The notes beneath the pieces were generated by a model, which worked only from the letters and a program-made list of their open reading frames with translations, had not been told where the DNA came from and ran no database searches. The position numbers were made by a program, and so were the translations under genes. Below, one piece after another: positions 30,323 to 38,280 of a stretch of DNA of 64,000 nucleotides; position 1 is the stretch's first letter, and every line of letters starts with the position of its first letter. Source of the stretch: Paratrimastix pyriformis. Its lineage: Eukaryota > Preaxostyla > Paratrimastigidae. Location of the stretch: the NCBI GenBank assembly GCA_027972325.1, contig JAPMOS010000153.1, positions 17,542-81,541 of the forward strand, read 5' to 3'.

Positions 30323-30922
30323 ATGCCAATAATTTCAATGCGTAATGGAGCTCAAGCGGAAGTAATCATAATGCAAGGAACTTACAAAGACACACCACAG
30401 AATCGCAAATTACGTCGTGTCGGTCAACATTATGATAAGAAGGTATTTAAGATCATTAAAGGACCCACCAATATGCCCAATAACAAGGGGAAATCATATC
30501 GAAAGAAACGCGGGAAAGGTCTCTCCGATTATGATCTATCCGATGTCGTTTTGAATGCACAACCAATGACTCGCATCGATGATGAAGGTAACAGCTATGT
30601 CCAATTAGTCAGACAGGACGGGACAGTCGATGAGATCCCCGAAGATCGGTATAATCGTTTCCTCAAATCTCGTGTTGATGAAACAATAAAACCCAAGAAA
30701 CGAACTTACTATAAACGACCCATTAAAGATACTATGATGCAAGATGGTGATGGTGTTGGTGCCGAAATTGTTGGGGCACTTGGTGAACTCCCAAATACTC
30801 TGAAAAAAGTTCTGAAAGATCTACAACCAGATCGTCCTCATATTGGGATAACTAAAGGTTGGAGAAATCCCTTGACTGGCCAGTATATGGTCGGAAATCG
30901 GGTCGAGAACAACCATTACTAA
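30323..30922 (+). CDS. Hypothetical basic viral protein, 199 aa
   Basis: The start lies in the AATATAAGAATG context also seen before the pX-like gene. The protein is basic, with a Lys/Arg cluster (SYRKKRGKGLSDYDLSD) and a second one near residue 130. It ends with a Trp-Arg-Asn-Pro segment. The composition suggests a virion core or minor capsid protein, and the 40-base spacing to the upstream gene suggests a late structural pair. I do not recognise the family. Confidence 0.5.
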   Translation: MPIISMRNGAQAEVIIMQGTYKDTPQNRKLRRVGQHYDKKVFKIIKGPTNMPNNKGKSYRKKRGKGLSDYDLSDVVLNAQPMTRIDDEGNSYVQLVRQDGTVDEIPEDRYNRFLKSRVDETIKPKKRTYYKRPIKDTMMQDGDGVGAEIVGALGELPNTLKKVLKDLQPDRPHIGITKGWRNPLTGQYMVGNRVENNHY

Positions 30923-30969
30923 AAAGAATGATAAATAATTTATGGCTAATGATAAATTATTTGTCTGTC

Positions 30970-31488
30970 TTAATTTTGTTGTTCGTTAATCATGATATCC
31001 AATTGTTCTTTCAATGCTTGTTGATGGAATCTCGTTCTGATATGACCTGTTTTACCACCATGTTGATATTGTCGATGACATACCTCACATGTATCAATAT
31101 GAGCTTGCCTTTTTAATTGTTTCTCACGAAGGGCTGGATTTTTTTGATAGGCAAGTTTACAATACTTTGTATGTCCTATTCGTATCTTTGCTCCAGCTAT
31201 ATTATCGTTCAGTGGAGGGTTTTGTTCGAGTTGATAATCACCTTCCAATTTGAACAAGTCTCTTCGTGTGACAGGTTCTTCTGGGTGAAATATTACATCA
31301 ATCTTCATCCGATCCCATCCAACTCTTCTCACATATTGATAGAACTTACTATCAGCCTTCACTGATGTGTATTTATGTAACGAAAATCGTTTCTCCAATG
31401 TTTGGATTGTAGATCCTATGTAATATTGAGTTGGATCTTCAATATCATAGATCTTATAGATGATTCCAGTAGTATATGTTGCTTCCAT
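30970..31488 (-). CDS. GIY-YIG endonuclease with C2H2 finger
   Basis: A 172-residue nuclease. GIIY begins at residue 8 and YYIG lies at 22-25. The catalytic Arg is at 34 (LEKRF), with Glu82 (KLEGDYQLEQ) and a PPLN motif after it, which covers the GIY-YIG core. A C-x2-C-x11-H-x5-H finger follows near residues 135-156 and probably binds DNA. Such enzymes are homing or repair nucleases and occur in several virophages and Polinton-like viruses. The promoter motif (TTTAAAGAAATATAAC on the minus strand, about 31510-31528) overlaps the last codons of the upstream VLTF3-like gene. Confidence 0.85.
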   Translation of the reverse strand: MEATYTTGIIYKIYDIEDPTQYYIGSTIQTLEKRFSLHKYTSVKADSKFYQYVRRVGWDRMKIDVIFHPEEPVTRRDLFKLEGDYQLEQNPPLNDNIAGAKIRIGHTKYCKLAYQKNPALREKQLKRQAHIDTCEVCHRQYQHGGKTGHIRTRFHQQALKEQLDIMINEQQN

Positions 31489-31521
31489 GTTTATAGTATA
31501 TGTTAATATAGTTATATTTCT

Positions 31522-32346
31522 TTAAATAGATTTCTCCATTAATTTATTAAATAATTCTTGTTGTTCACGATTCTTCTCTTTGGATTTCATCTGAGGAAAA
31601 TATAAAAGGAACTCATCCAACTTTAGATGCTTTAGTATGTTATGTATTAGAAAGTTATAATTCAGGAAATTTTTGCGTGTCTGCTTCTTACATTGATTAT
31701 ATCTCGCTTGGATCTTATTAAACATCTGTCGTATTTCTTGGATCTGATCTGCCGTAAATTCAGGCAGCTTTCGACTTGACACTCGTGAAAGAATATAGAA
31801 TATGTTCTCATTATAGACTGTCAGATTCAATTGTTTCAATATCTTCCTCATCACTTTGTATGTGATATCCGATGATGCCATCTTCCGAACTTCGATCTCT
31901 TTCTGGATTTCTTGAATCACATCATCTGGAACATCACGTTCCGTCTTTCCTTGATAACTATTCAATATCTCATCCAAATGATGCATCCTCTTATACATCA
32001 CTCGCGACTTATACATTGTTCCATCACATGGCGATACCGATGATTCGAATTCAATTGGCTCAGCAAGACCACATGATGGACACACATTATATCCATCCGA
32101 TACTATCTTCTCTGTCCCACATTCACAGAGATTGTTCGGATCTTTGGGCTTATGAAAGAGGTGCTTCAATGGAACAATCTTTTCGGGTGTTGGTTTATTC
32201 TGCATCATCTTGTCTAACTCATCAAATAGAGCATCATCTGACAGTTCAGAAGATGACGATACTTCTGGGCTAAAAGCCTCATTCATTTTTTTCAAATATC
32301 TATGATACTTTGTTTTTTTAACCATAAATGTTGTCATAATATACAT
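31522..32346 (-). CDS. VLTF3-like late transcription factor
   Basis: The N-terminus is acidic and Ser-rich. A zinc ribbon follows (CECG at 74-77, CPSCG at 89-93), then the VLTF3 core: YKRMHHLDEILNSYQGK, a VPDDVIQEIQKEI helix, SDITYKVMRKILKQL, and the C-terminal signature KNFLNYNFLIHNILKHL with FLLYFPQMKSKEK. These match the poxvirus A2-type family (VLTF3) found across the nucleocytoplasmic large DNA viruses, where it activates late promoters. In this element it would suit autonomous late transcription. An upstream Met choice (residue 1, 5 or 8) is open. It is divergent from the gene at 32444 across a shared promoter region. Confidence 0.82.
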   Translation of the reverse strand: MYIMTTFMVKKTKYHRYLKKMNEAFSPEVSSSSELSDDALFDELDKMMQNKPTPEKIVPLKHLFHKPKDPNNLCECGTEKIVSDGYNVCPSCGLAEPIEFESSVSPCDGTMYKSRVMYKRMHHLDEILNSYQGKTERDVPDDVIQEIQKEIEVRKMASSDITYKVMRKILKQLNLTVYNENIFYILSRVSSRKLPEFTADQIQEIRQMFNKIQARYNQCKKQTRKNFLNYNFLIHNILKHLKLDEFLLYFPQMKSKEKNREQQELFNKLMEKSI

Positions 32347-32443
32347 AGATATATGTATTAAATTTTTATATAATATATATACTTTTTTCTTTATTTTTAA
32401 ACTATTTAAAGAAAAAACATGTTATTATATTATATATCGAAGA
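32347..32443. promoter_or_regulatory. Divergent viral promoter
   Basis: Between the VLTF3-like gene and the gene at 32444 the motif occurs in both orientations: TACTTTTTTCTTTA (about 32380-32394) and TTTAAAGAAAAAA (32405-32417). Each is followed, towards its gene, by TATATATTATA-type sequence. The symmetry suggests one control region driving both genes. Confidence 0.6.
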
Positions 32444-33019
32444 ATGAATAAAGATTTAGAAAAACTATGCAAACAAATTGACGATGATATTAACGTCGCA
32501 ATAAATTTCGATAATATACTCATGGATAAACAATTAAATGAAATGTGTCATGATGATATATTCACACTCAATATAATATTTCAAAAACAATTCTTAAGGC
32601 TTGATTACATCGCCGAATCGCTTCGTGAATTTGATTCTACACCCGAATTTATATCCGAGAAATATTACCATCTGAGAATGTATGCCTATGACAAGTTATA
32701 TCAGTCGATCAAAAAATTTATTTTCACAATGAGTCAAAATGAAATTACAAAGCGCGATAATAATACTCATCATTCCGATGCAGATGATGAAATAATATTC
32801 GATAATATTTCTAAAAATCAAAAAACATTAAAAGAATTAAAAGATACATATGAAATGTCAAAGAGACACTTTGTCAAGTATGACACTCTAGATCTAAAAC
32901 CTTCCTTTTATGAAGGTGTTCAACGATTAGTCAAATTTCATATGAATTATGAAGAAGTCATAAAACTTTTCGACAAAGTTTCAAAAAACATCAACAATAT
33001 TGAAGAACGTGATGATTAG
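32444..33019 (+). CDS. Hypothetical helical viral protein, 191 aa
   Basis: The first of three tandem plus-strand genes, each with its own TTTAAAGAAAAAA box 25-40 bases upstream. The protein is almost wholly helical and charged, with an acidic His/Asp linker in the middle (NNTHHSDADDE). A loose common pattern with the next two genes (a Phe-Asp near residue 22 and helices with spaced Tyr/Leu) suggests divergent paralogues. No domain is recognised. Confidence 0.5.
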   Translation: MNKDLEKLCKQIDDDINVAINFDNILMDKQLNEMCHDDIFTLNIIFQKQFLRLDYIAESLREFDSTPEFISEKYYHLRMYAYDKLYQSIKKFIFTMSQNEITKRDNNTHHSDADDEIIFDNISKNQKTLKELKDTYEMSKRHFVKYDTLDLKPSFYEGVQRLVKFHMNYEEVIKLFDKVSKNINNIEERDD

Positions 33020-33046
33020 TTATACTTTTTCTTTAATTAGAATTTA

Positions 33047-33060
33047 TTTAAAGAAAAAAT
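33047..33060 (+). promoter_or_regulatory. Viral promoter motif
   Basis: TTTAAAGAAAAAAT lies 23-36 bases before the start at 33083, followed by a TATAGTATAATTATATATAGAATG run. A near-mirror copy (TACTTTTTCTTTAA) lies about 15 bases before it, right after the upstream stop, so the pair could also fold as a hairpin in the upstream transcript. Confidence 0.6.
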
Positions 33061-33082
33061 GTATAGTATAATTATATATAGA

Positions 33083-33508
33083 ATGGATAACTACGGTTTT
33101 TATACTAGTGAAACTACTTGTAAGAAATACTTCAGTATCGCTTGTCATTTCGATGGCGTAATACGATTCTTAAAATCAGAACACAATAACTGGTTATTAT
33201 CTGAATGTGCTAAAATGTATTCTATGCTCGTTTGTATGTCCTCGATTATACAGACTGACATTGAACGATTACATAAGGTATGGAAGCCAGAAATGGTCAA
33301 ACAGTTCAAGTTCCTTGTAAATATGTCTGAATTACAAGTAGATGCAATCGATAATATGCACAAACACATTCAGGATTTTTACACAGAGTTAGTAAAGGAT
33401 CAGACACAAGATAATGAATTCATAGATCAGTGTCAGGAAGAGATGACACGTTTACAACATTATTATGATCTGGCAAAACAGGGAATACATCCTCATGGAA
33501 TTGATTAG
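33083..33508 (+). CDS. Hypothetical helical viral protein, about 141 aa
   Basis: I take the start at 33083, because the ATG at 33059 falls inside the promoter motif; 33083 has the TATATAGAATG context of the other genes. The protein is helical, rich in Met, Gln and Tyr, with regularly spaced hydrophobic residues. It has no recognised domain. It resembles its two neighbours in size, helicity and a CHFDGVIRFL segment that parallels EHFDIIV in the next gene. Confidence 0.5.
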   Translation: MDNYGFYTSETTCKKYFSIACHFDGVIRFLKSEHNNWLLSECAKMYSMLVCMSSIIQTDIERLHKVWKPEMVKQFKFLVNMSELQVDAIDNMHKHIQDFYTELVKDQTQDNEFIDQCQEEMTRLQHYYDLAKQGIHPHGID

Positions 33509-33552
33509 TAATAATCATTTCTTAATAATATAATTTTCTTTATATAAATCAA

Positions 33553-33565
33553 TTTAAAGAAAAAA
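33553..33565 (+). promoter_or_regulatory. Viral promoter motif
   Basis: TTTAAAGAAAAAA, 23-35 bases before the start at 33588, followed by GTATAGGATATTATATAATAG. A mirror-like TTTTCTTTATA lies about 15 bases before it, following the upstream stop. Confidence 0.6.
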
Positions 33566-33587
33566 TGTATAGGATATTATATAATAG

Positions 33588-34019
33588 ATGTCATTGACTG
33601 AAATTGAAAAATATGTTAATATACTTGAACATTTTGATATTATTGTATCAGCTATAAGTGATGCGTTTTATTGTGACTCATCCACGATTGAAAATGTTTG
33701 CTCAAAATACGTGAACGAATTTTCGGAACATGTTCATAAATTACATGAATTGAAACAGCATTGCTCAGATCTAGAAACATATTCCAAACTGACAACACTA
33801 CTCAATCATCTCAGAAAATATTATGATATGATGATTCCAATTCTCATGGAGTGTATAAACGGAAAGATACAGGAATGGGACGAGACATTTGAGCATTTAC
33901 AACAAGTAGATGAAAATACAAATGAGGCGGAGTGTTATCTAAAAAATTATAAACGGCTCAAAACCGTGTTTCGTAAAGAATGCGATAGACAGATAAATAA
34001 TACGCGTCATTTATATTGA
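33588..34019 (+). CDS. Hypothetical helical viral protein, 143 aa
   Basis: The third member of the tandem trio. It is helical and acidic, with a central LRKYYDMM segment comparable to LQHYYDL in the preceding protein, and several Cys residues without a metal-binding spacing. No domain is recognised. The stop lies eight bases before the short LINE-tail insertion. Confidence 0.5.
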   Translation: MSLTEIEKYVNILEHFDIIVSAISDAFYCDSSTIENVCSKYVNEFSEHVHKLHELKQHCSDLETYSKLTTLLNHLRKYYDMMIPILMECINGKIQEWDETFEHLQQVDENTNEAECYLKNYKRLKTVFRKECDRQINNTRHLY

Positions 34020-34026
34020 CCCGTTC

Positions 34027-34200
34027 ACATATGCATACAGTGTGTGTGTGTGTGCGATACTATTTCCGAAGCCGAAACAGAAAAAACCTGAGACAGCAAA
34101 CAGAAAAACCGTTCTCCGGCCTAAGCCGGCGGGTAGAGATACCTCCAACGCTCCCAACAGGGGGAGGGCGCATCGGAGGCATCGAGGGACATATGCATAC
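34027..34200 (-). mobile_element. 150-base LINE-tail insertion with 12-base target-site duplication
   Basis: ACATATGCATAC occurs at 34027-34038 and again at 34189-34200. It flanks a GC-rich 150-base segment foreign to the AT-rich surroundings. Read on the minus strand, the segment contains TACCCGCCGGCTTAGGCC, like TACCCGCGGGCTTCGGCC in the LINE 3' UTR, and ends AGTATCGCACACACACAC, like the LINE tail AGTATCACACACACAC. It is therefore a 5'-truncated relative of the LINE, or a SINE using its tail, inserted after the virus integrated. Confidence 0.75.
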
Positions 34201-34257
34201 ACGAAAAAATTAATAATATAGAAATACCTATCTCTTTCTATATTACTATTTAATATT

Positions 34258-34662
34258 TTAATTCATTGCTGACAGAGCCGCTTGATGAACTGCACTCTTT
34301 AAATGTCTCGATCGACAGGAAATACGATATATTGATCCACAAATAGAACATGTTTCTTTCATGCTCTGTGTTGCATTTATCTCCTTTTTGTGCTCATGAT
34401 AATATGATTTTGAGCGTTCATTCCGTTTCTTGATCGTTTCTAATGAAACTTGCTCGTTGGGCGCTTCTACTTTTGCCTTTTCTTTATCATGTTCCAATAA
34501 TGCCTGTTTATATTCACCTCCCAACTTGGTTCCATACATCACCTCTTGGTCAACAAGTTTACGATGTTGTTCAGATTCGATATGTTCATCACGTTCTCCA
34601 CGATGATATATTGCTCCACAGAGATAACAACATTCAATTGAGCTTTTTGTTTGTCGTTTCAT
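34258..34662 (-). CDS. Protein with two C2H2 zinc fingers
   Basis: A 134-residue protein with fingers near its N-terminus (CYLC...HIESEQH) and C-terminus (CSIC...HLKSAVH). Both have C-x2-C-x11-H-x5-H spacing, with a Lys/Glu-rich helix between them. This is the same finger module as at 25284 and in the GIY-YIG protein. It is probably a nucleic-acid-binding regulator. The AT-rich upstream region carries the TATAAAGAAATATTATT form of the promoter motif. Confidence 0.65.
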   Translation of the reverse strand: MKRQTKSSIECCYLCGAIYHRGERDEHIESEQHRKLVDQEVMYGTKLGGEYKQALLEHDKEKAKVEAPNEQVSLETIKKRNERSKSYYHEHKKEINATQSMKETCSICGSIYRISCRSRHLKSAVHQAALSAMN

Positions 34663-34671
34663 TCTAGTATA

Positions 34672-35379
34672 TTATAATATAATAATATTTCTTTATATTC
34701 TTTTTCTTGAAATTCATTCCGTTTATCATGAGCTGAATGTATGAGACGATAATTAATAGATGATGATCTAAAGTGATGATAAAAAAGATAAAGAAAGAGA
34801 GTTACTGAAGGATATAGTAAAATGAAATGTCATATCTTTTCCCCCTAATTTTCCCACTCTCCCCCGAAATTTCTCCTGTTGACGACCTTTATGTTTATCA
34901 TTCTTTCGTATTTTCCCATGTGATTTCCATCTTGGATTCATTCGTTACTAAAGAGTTATTAAGGAGTTACTTTATGTAGTTACTGAAAATTCTCATCATA
35001 CTTGATTTTCATTCTTCTGATCTAAATCATCTATGAAATATCACTAAAAATAGTTACTCAAAATTCAGGAAACGACCAACTTATTCCCAGGAAATACCCC
35101 TATTTTCCCCAATAATCTTCCCTATTTACACCCTTTGGGTAACTTTCTTGTATTCAATCTCCTGACGTAAACCCATCATATAGCTCATTACCTCTATGAC
35201 ACGAACTTTTGAGTAACTCTTTAATAACTCCTTTAGTAACTCCTTATATATAACTACTTATATGATCTTATATCAACATAACTTATTAATATCTATTAAA
35301 ATATAATCATAAATATTACTAGTTAATAAGTTACTGAAGAGTTACTGAAATAATAGATCATATAGGGTATCCATAATAA
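34672..35379. repeat. Subterminal AT-rich region with repeated AGTTACT/AGTAACT
   Basis: No gene is present. The heptamer AGTTACT and its complement AGTAACT recur many times, for example near 34800, 34970, 35050, 35212, 35238 and 35330, often as GTTACTGAA or GAGTTACT. Repeats of this kind near the end of an element may bind its integrase or form part of a decayed terminal repeat. No matching inverted partner is seen at the left end, which is truncated. Confidence 0.45.
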
Positions 35380-35434
35380 GATGTCCCGACTTCATCATAC
35401 CACGGCTGCGCCGTGCATGATGAGCCGGAACATC
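35380..35434. repeat. Long imperfect palindrome at the virus right edge
   Basis: GATGTCCCGACTTCATCAT pairs with ATGATGAGCCGGAACATC around a perfect core CACGGC-TGC-GCCGTG (35401-35415). Arms are about 25 bases with a few mismatches. It sits exactly where AT-rich viral DNA changes to LINE sequence. It may be a terminal hairpin or the scar of an end-to-end junction. Confidence 0.55.
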
Positions 35435-35922
35435 CCAACCATATTAAGAAGATCATAATAGGGAAAGATAAGAGTAGAGTGGAGGCGCGAGCCGACATGA
35501 TACGATATGAACACAAGGCTTCCATTAGCGGGGGGGAAAAGAAAAACGAGATTGTGTTAATTAACGCAGAGAGTCGCAACGGAGGGATCAACGTGCAAAC
35601 GATGAGGTGCGAGATGTCCGGGAAGCTGGCGATGATGGCAATCCTGCAGCGGTATATCACGGCCAACATCCGGTTCTACATCAACGGGGAGGGGGATGGG
35701 AAGTGTTGGTGTGGGGCGAGGGACCACATGAACCACTTGGTGTTTGAATGCCCAGGGATGGCGGGATGTGCGGGAAGATGGAATGGGGCGGACGCTGTGA
35801 AGCTAATTGAGTGGTTGGACAAGGCGGAGGGAGCTGAAGACCCGGACCAGCTGCTCGAGGAGAAGTGGGTGGAGCCGATGGGAGAGTGTGTGATCCTCCT
35901 CCGCGGTCGAGTAGACTGCTAA
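35435..35922 (+). pseudogene. LINE ORF2 C-terminal fragment (related family)
   Basis: The frame reads INVQTMRCEMSGKL, FYINGEGDGKCWCG and DHMNHLVFEC, the C-terminal knuckle region of the LINE. It differs at many positions from copies 1 and 2, so it comes from a related subfamily. It begins abruptly after the palindrome and stops at 35922. The 3' module and (CA)n tail are absent, so it was cut before LINE copy 2 begins. Confidence 0.65.
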
Positions 35923-35975
35923 GTTGAATTTTTCTCCGCTCCGATTTTTGCTCGATTGTTCTTTAACTGCCAGCC

Positions 35976-36900
35976 ATGAGCACTTCTACTGTTACTGGAT
36001 CAGTTCCAATTGTGATTGAGGACGGTGCGGCGGGACGCCAGAAGAGAAGCCATGAGGGTCATGAAGAGGGGACGAAGAGGGACCGGACCGTGTGGGAGAA
36101 GGTCTGCTGTTCACACATGAAATCACTGCACGGTTGCCGCGGCTGCAAAGGGTGGAGCTCCGAGTTGGAGCCTGCAGTCTTGAGAAGTTCCATGTTTCTC
36201 ACCCTCGCTATTTGTTTTCTGATCGTGGTGCAGGCGATTGGAGCGATGATTGTTTTCAAGCCGGAGATCGAGCCGATCAGCTATGCTGAGATCCAGGAAA
36301 CCTTGGTGGGGACCATTGTGGAGGGTCTTTCCTCGGTTCACAGCCCTCTTTGATGAAGTGACTGAGGGCTTGGTGGTTGCCATTGAAGGCCTTGCTGACA
36401 AGTTTGGAGCGGAGATCGAGCCGATCAAAGGTGAGGTTGCGGCGTTTGAGCCAGATGTTATTGTGGAAAAGGTGTCGAAGGTGACCTTGGCTGGATTTAT
36501 GCAGGCCACAACGGAGAATGACGTTGCAGCATGGCTGGGAAGGAGGAGTCTGTCAATCACTCACTGCTGTTGTCAGCTCAATGGTCATGGTAGATTCGCT
36601 TCGTATCTTTATGCTGTTTCCGGGCGTCTTTCAATGCTCATGGATGTCCTCCCCTCCGATGGGGAGGTCCCGAGATTTTTCCCTGCTGTCGACGCCCCTC
36701 ATCGTGTGTTGATTACGATTTGTCCTGCAGATGTGCGAATCAATGTGCCAGCTGGAATGTCGCTTGCCATTGTGAGGAGACGCGACCTTCCGACAGTGCC
36801 TGCGCTCAAGCAATGGTTGGAGACGCTCAACCCCGATCAGGCCCCAGATGATTGCGCGAAAGGGTCAAGCTTATGGTACTGGGAAGTGGGACGGCACATG
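35976..36900 (+). pseudogene. ORF1-like membrane-anchored protein, divergent paralogue
   Basis: The N-terminus is Gly/Glu/Lys-rich, followed by a Cys/His-rich patch (CCSHMKSLHGCRGC) and a membrane helix (LTLAICFLIVVQAIGAMIVF), then SYAEIQ. A slip near 36340 moves the rest into another frame (EGLADKFGAEIEPIKGEVAA through RRRDLPTVPALKQWLETL). The C-terminal half is roughly 45% identical by eye to the protein at 10959-12021. It occupies the same place ahead of the LINE. Function is unknown; the paired occurrence argues that it belongs to the LINE. Confidence 0.5.
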
Positions 36901-37053
36901 GCTCCTAACTGTAACGGAGGCAGAGAGGACAGCTATCTACGCGACCAAGGCGAGTGGACCTCCCTGCGCACGTACAATCGTGCGCAGGGAGGTCGTAAGT
37001 GCGTGCAAAGGGGTTGTTGTGAACATGAGCTTGTGTTTGGTTCGATTCTGTGA

Positions 37054-38280
37054 AAAGGGGGCGAGAGGGAGGTGCTGAAGACACAAAGAGGTGATCAATC
37101 CAAACAATCAGATAATACCAAGAGAAAGATAACTGAACGACCATATATTCTCAGAAGAGATTAGTACTGAATTGAGCCCTTACGCCGTTGAGCGTATTGA
37201 GTTGGGCAATACAGCGAAATCGGCGTTGGGCCTGAGAAGAGTCTCGGGCACGCTCGATCTTGTTATTGAAAACCAGTTGGTGGTGTGTTGGTGTGTTACA
37301 CAGACTGGGGAAAGTGGGTGTGGGCTTGGCCGACATGATCAGGGGACGGTTTGTTGGCGTGGATGGCTACGATACTGGAAATGGGGAGCGGTGATAATAG
37401 AATAGTGTTGGGGACGGACCCAAAGGAAGAAGGAGGCGGGAAAGGAAACGTGGCGATCGGTGGGAAATCGGCCAGCCGGAGAGGGCAGCGCAGGAGGAAG
37501 AAGAACGAGCGGATGGGGATCTGATTTGGTGAAAAGAAGGCCGGGGAATTGAAACAGTGGAATGGGGTAGAGCGGACGGTGGAGGGAACTGATGGGGCAC
37601 TAGCTTGCTACTGCCAGGTTGAGCACCCGGGAGGGAATCTTCGGCCGGAGTTGGGCGGACGGGTCCCTGCATGAGCTGGCAGAGAATGATGGCGGTTTGG
37701 TGGATATCCTTTTGACGATTTTGATAGGTAGTGTTGGTAGGTTGTGTGTGTTTAGGCTTTGTTTTTGGAAGATGGCCCTGATCGACTTGATCCAAGTCAG
37801 GGGAGCCGGGAATACCACAGGCTATGGGCGCAGGTGAAGGGGTAGTGCGAGGACATCGTTATTGGACCAAACGAAATATATTTGGGGGAATCGATGGGTG
37901 GGAATCTGTTTACTGGTGGCGATGGCTCAATGGGGAGGGACGGGCGTGAATCGGAGAGCGTGTGAAATCGACGCGGCTCTACAAAGCGAGGCGGCGTGGA
38001 AGGAGGTGTGGATGATGGAGCGGCGGAGGTTTGGGCTTTGGGGGTGGGGACAGGATCCCAGCTGGCGGACTGGGAGGGCGGAGTGGCAGGCAAAGAGACT
38101 GGCCCGAAGAGGCGGACGAGGACGAGGTACGGGAGGAGAAGGAGGCTCTGATGGAAGGGGGAGGGGACGACAGTGATGGAGGGATGATGGAGCGACCGGG
38201 CGAGTTGATTGGCGGTGGTGGCGGGCTGGAGGAAGTTGATGGGGTTGGCTTGTCGCAGGGGGCGGGGGTCGGGAGGTACA
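37054..38280 (+). other. LINE copy 2 segment between ORF1-like gene and protease-like domain
   Basis: Counterpart of 12022-13150. Identity with copy 1 is weak before about 37390 and very high after. Plus-strand frames are Trp/Arg/Gly-rich and then acidic (PEEADEDEVREEKEALMEGG near 38110). The minus-strand Pro/Ser/His-rich frames are shadows. No separate domain is recognised. Confidence 0.4.

Larger units (their letters stand above)
20599..35434. mobile_element. Polinton/adintovirus-like integrated DNA virus, left end truncated
   Basis: A visibly AT-rich block between GC-rich retrotransposons, with compact genes on both strands. It carries hallmark genes of Polintons: hexon-like capsid protein, adenain-like protease, protein-primed DNA polymerase B and retroviral-type integrase. 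It also has an SF3 helicase, a GIY-YIG nuclease and a VLTF3-like factor. No packaging ATPase or penton protein was found. The LINE tail stops about 50 bases before the capsid start, so the left end is missing. No terminal inverted repeat pair is visible. Confidence 0.88.

Noticed and set aside
33059-33082. Start of the 33083 gene at ATG 33059
   Set aside because: That ATG lies within the conserved promoter motif; 33083 has the start context shared by the other viral genes.
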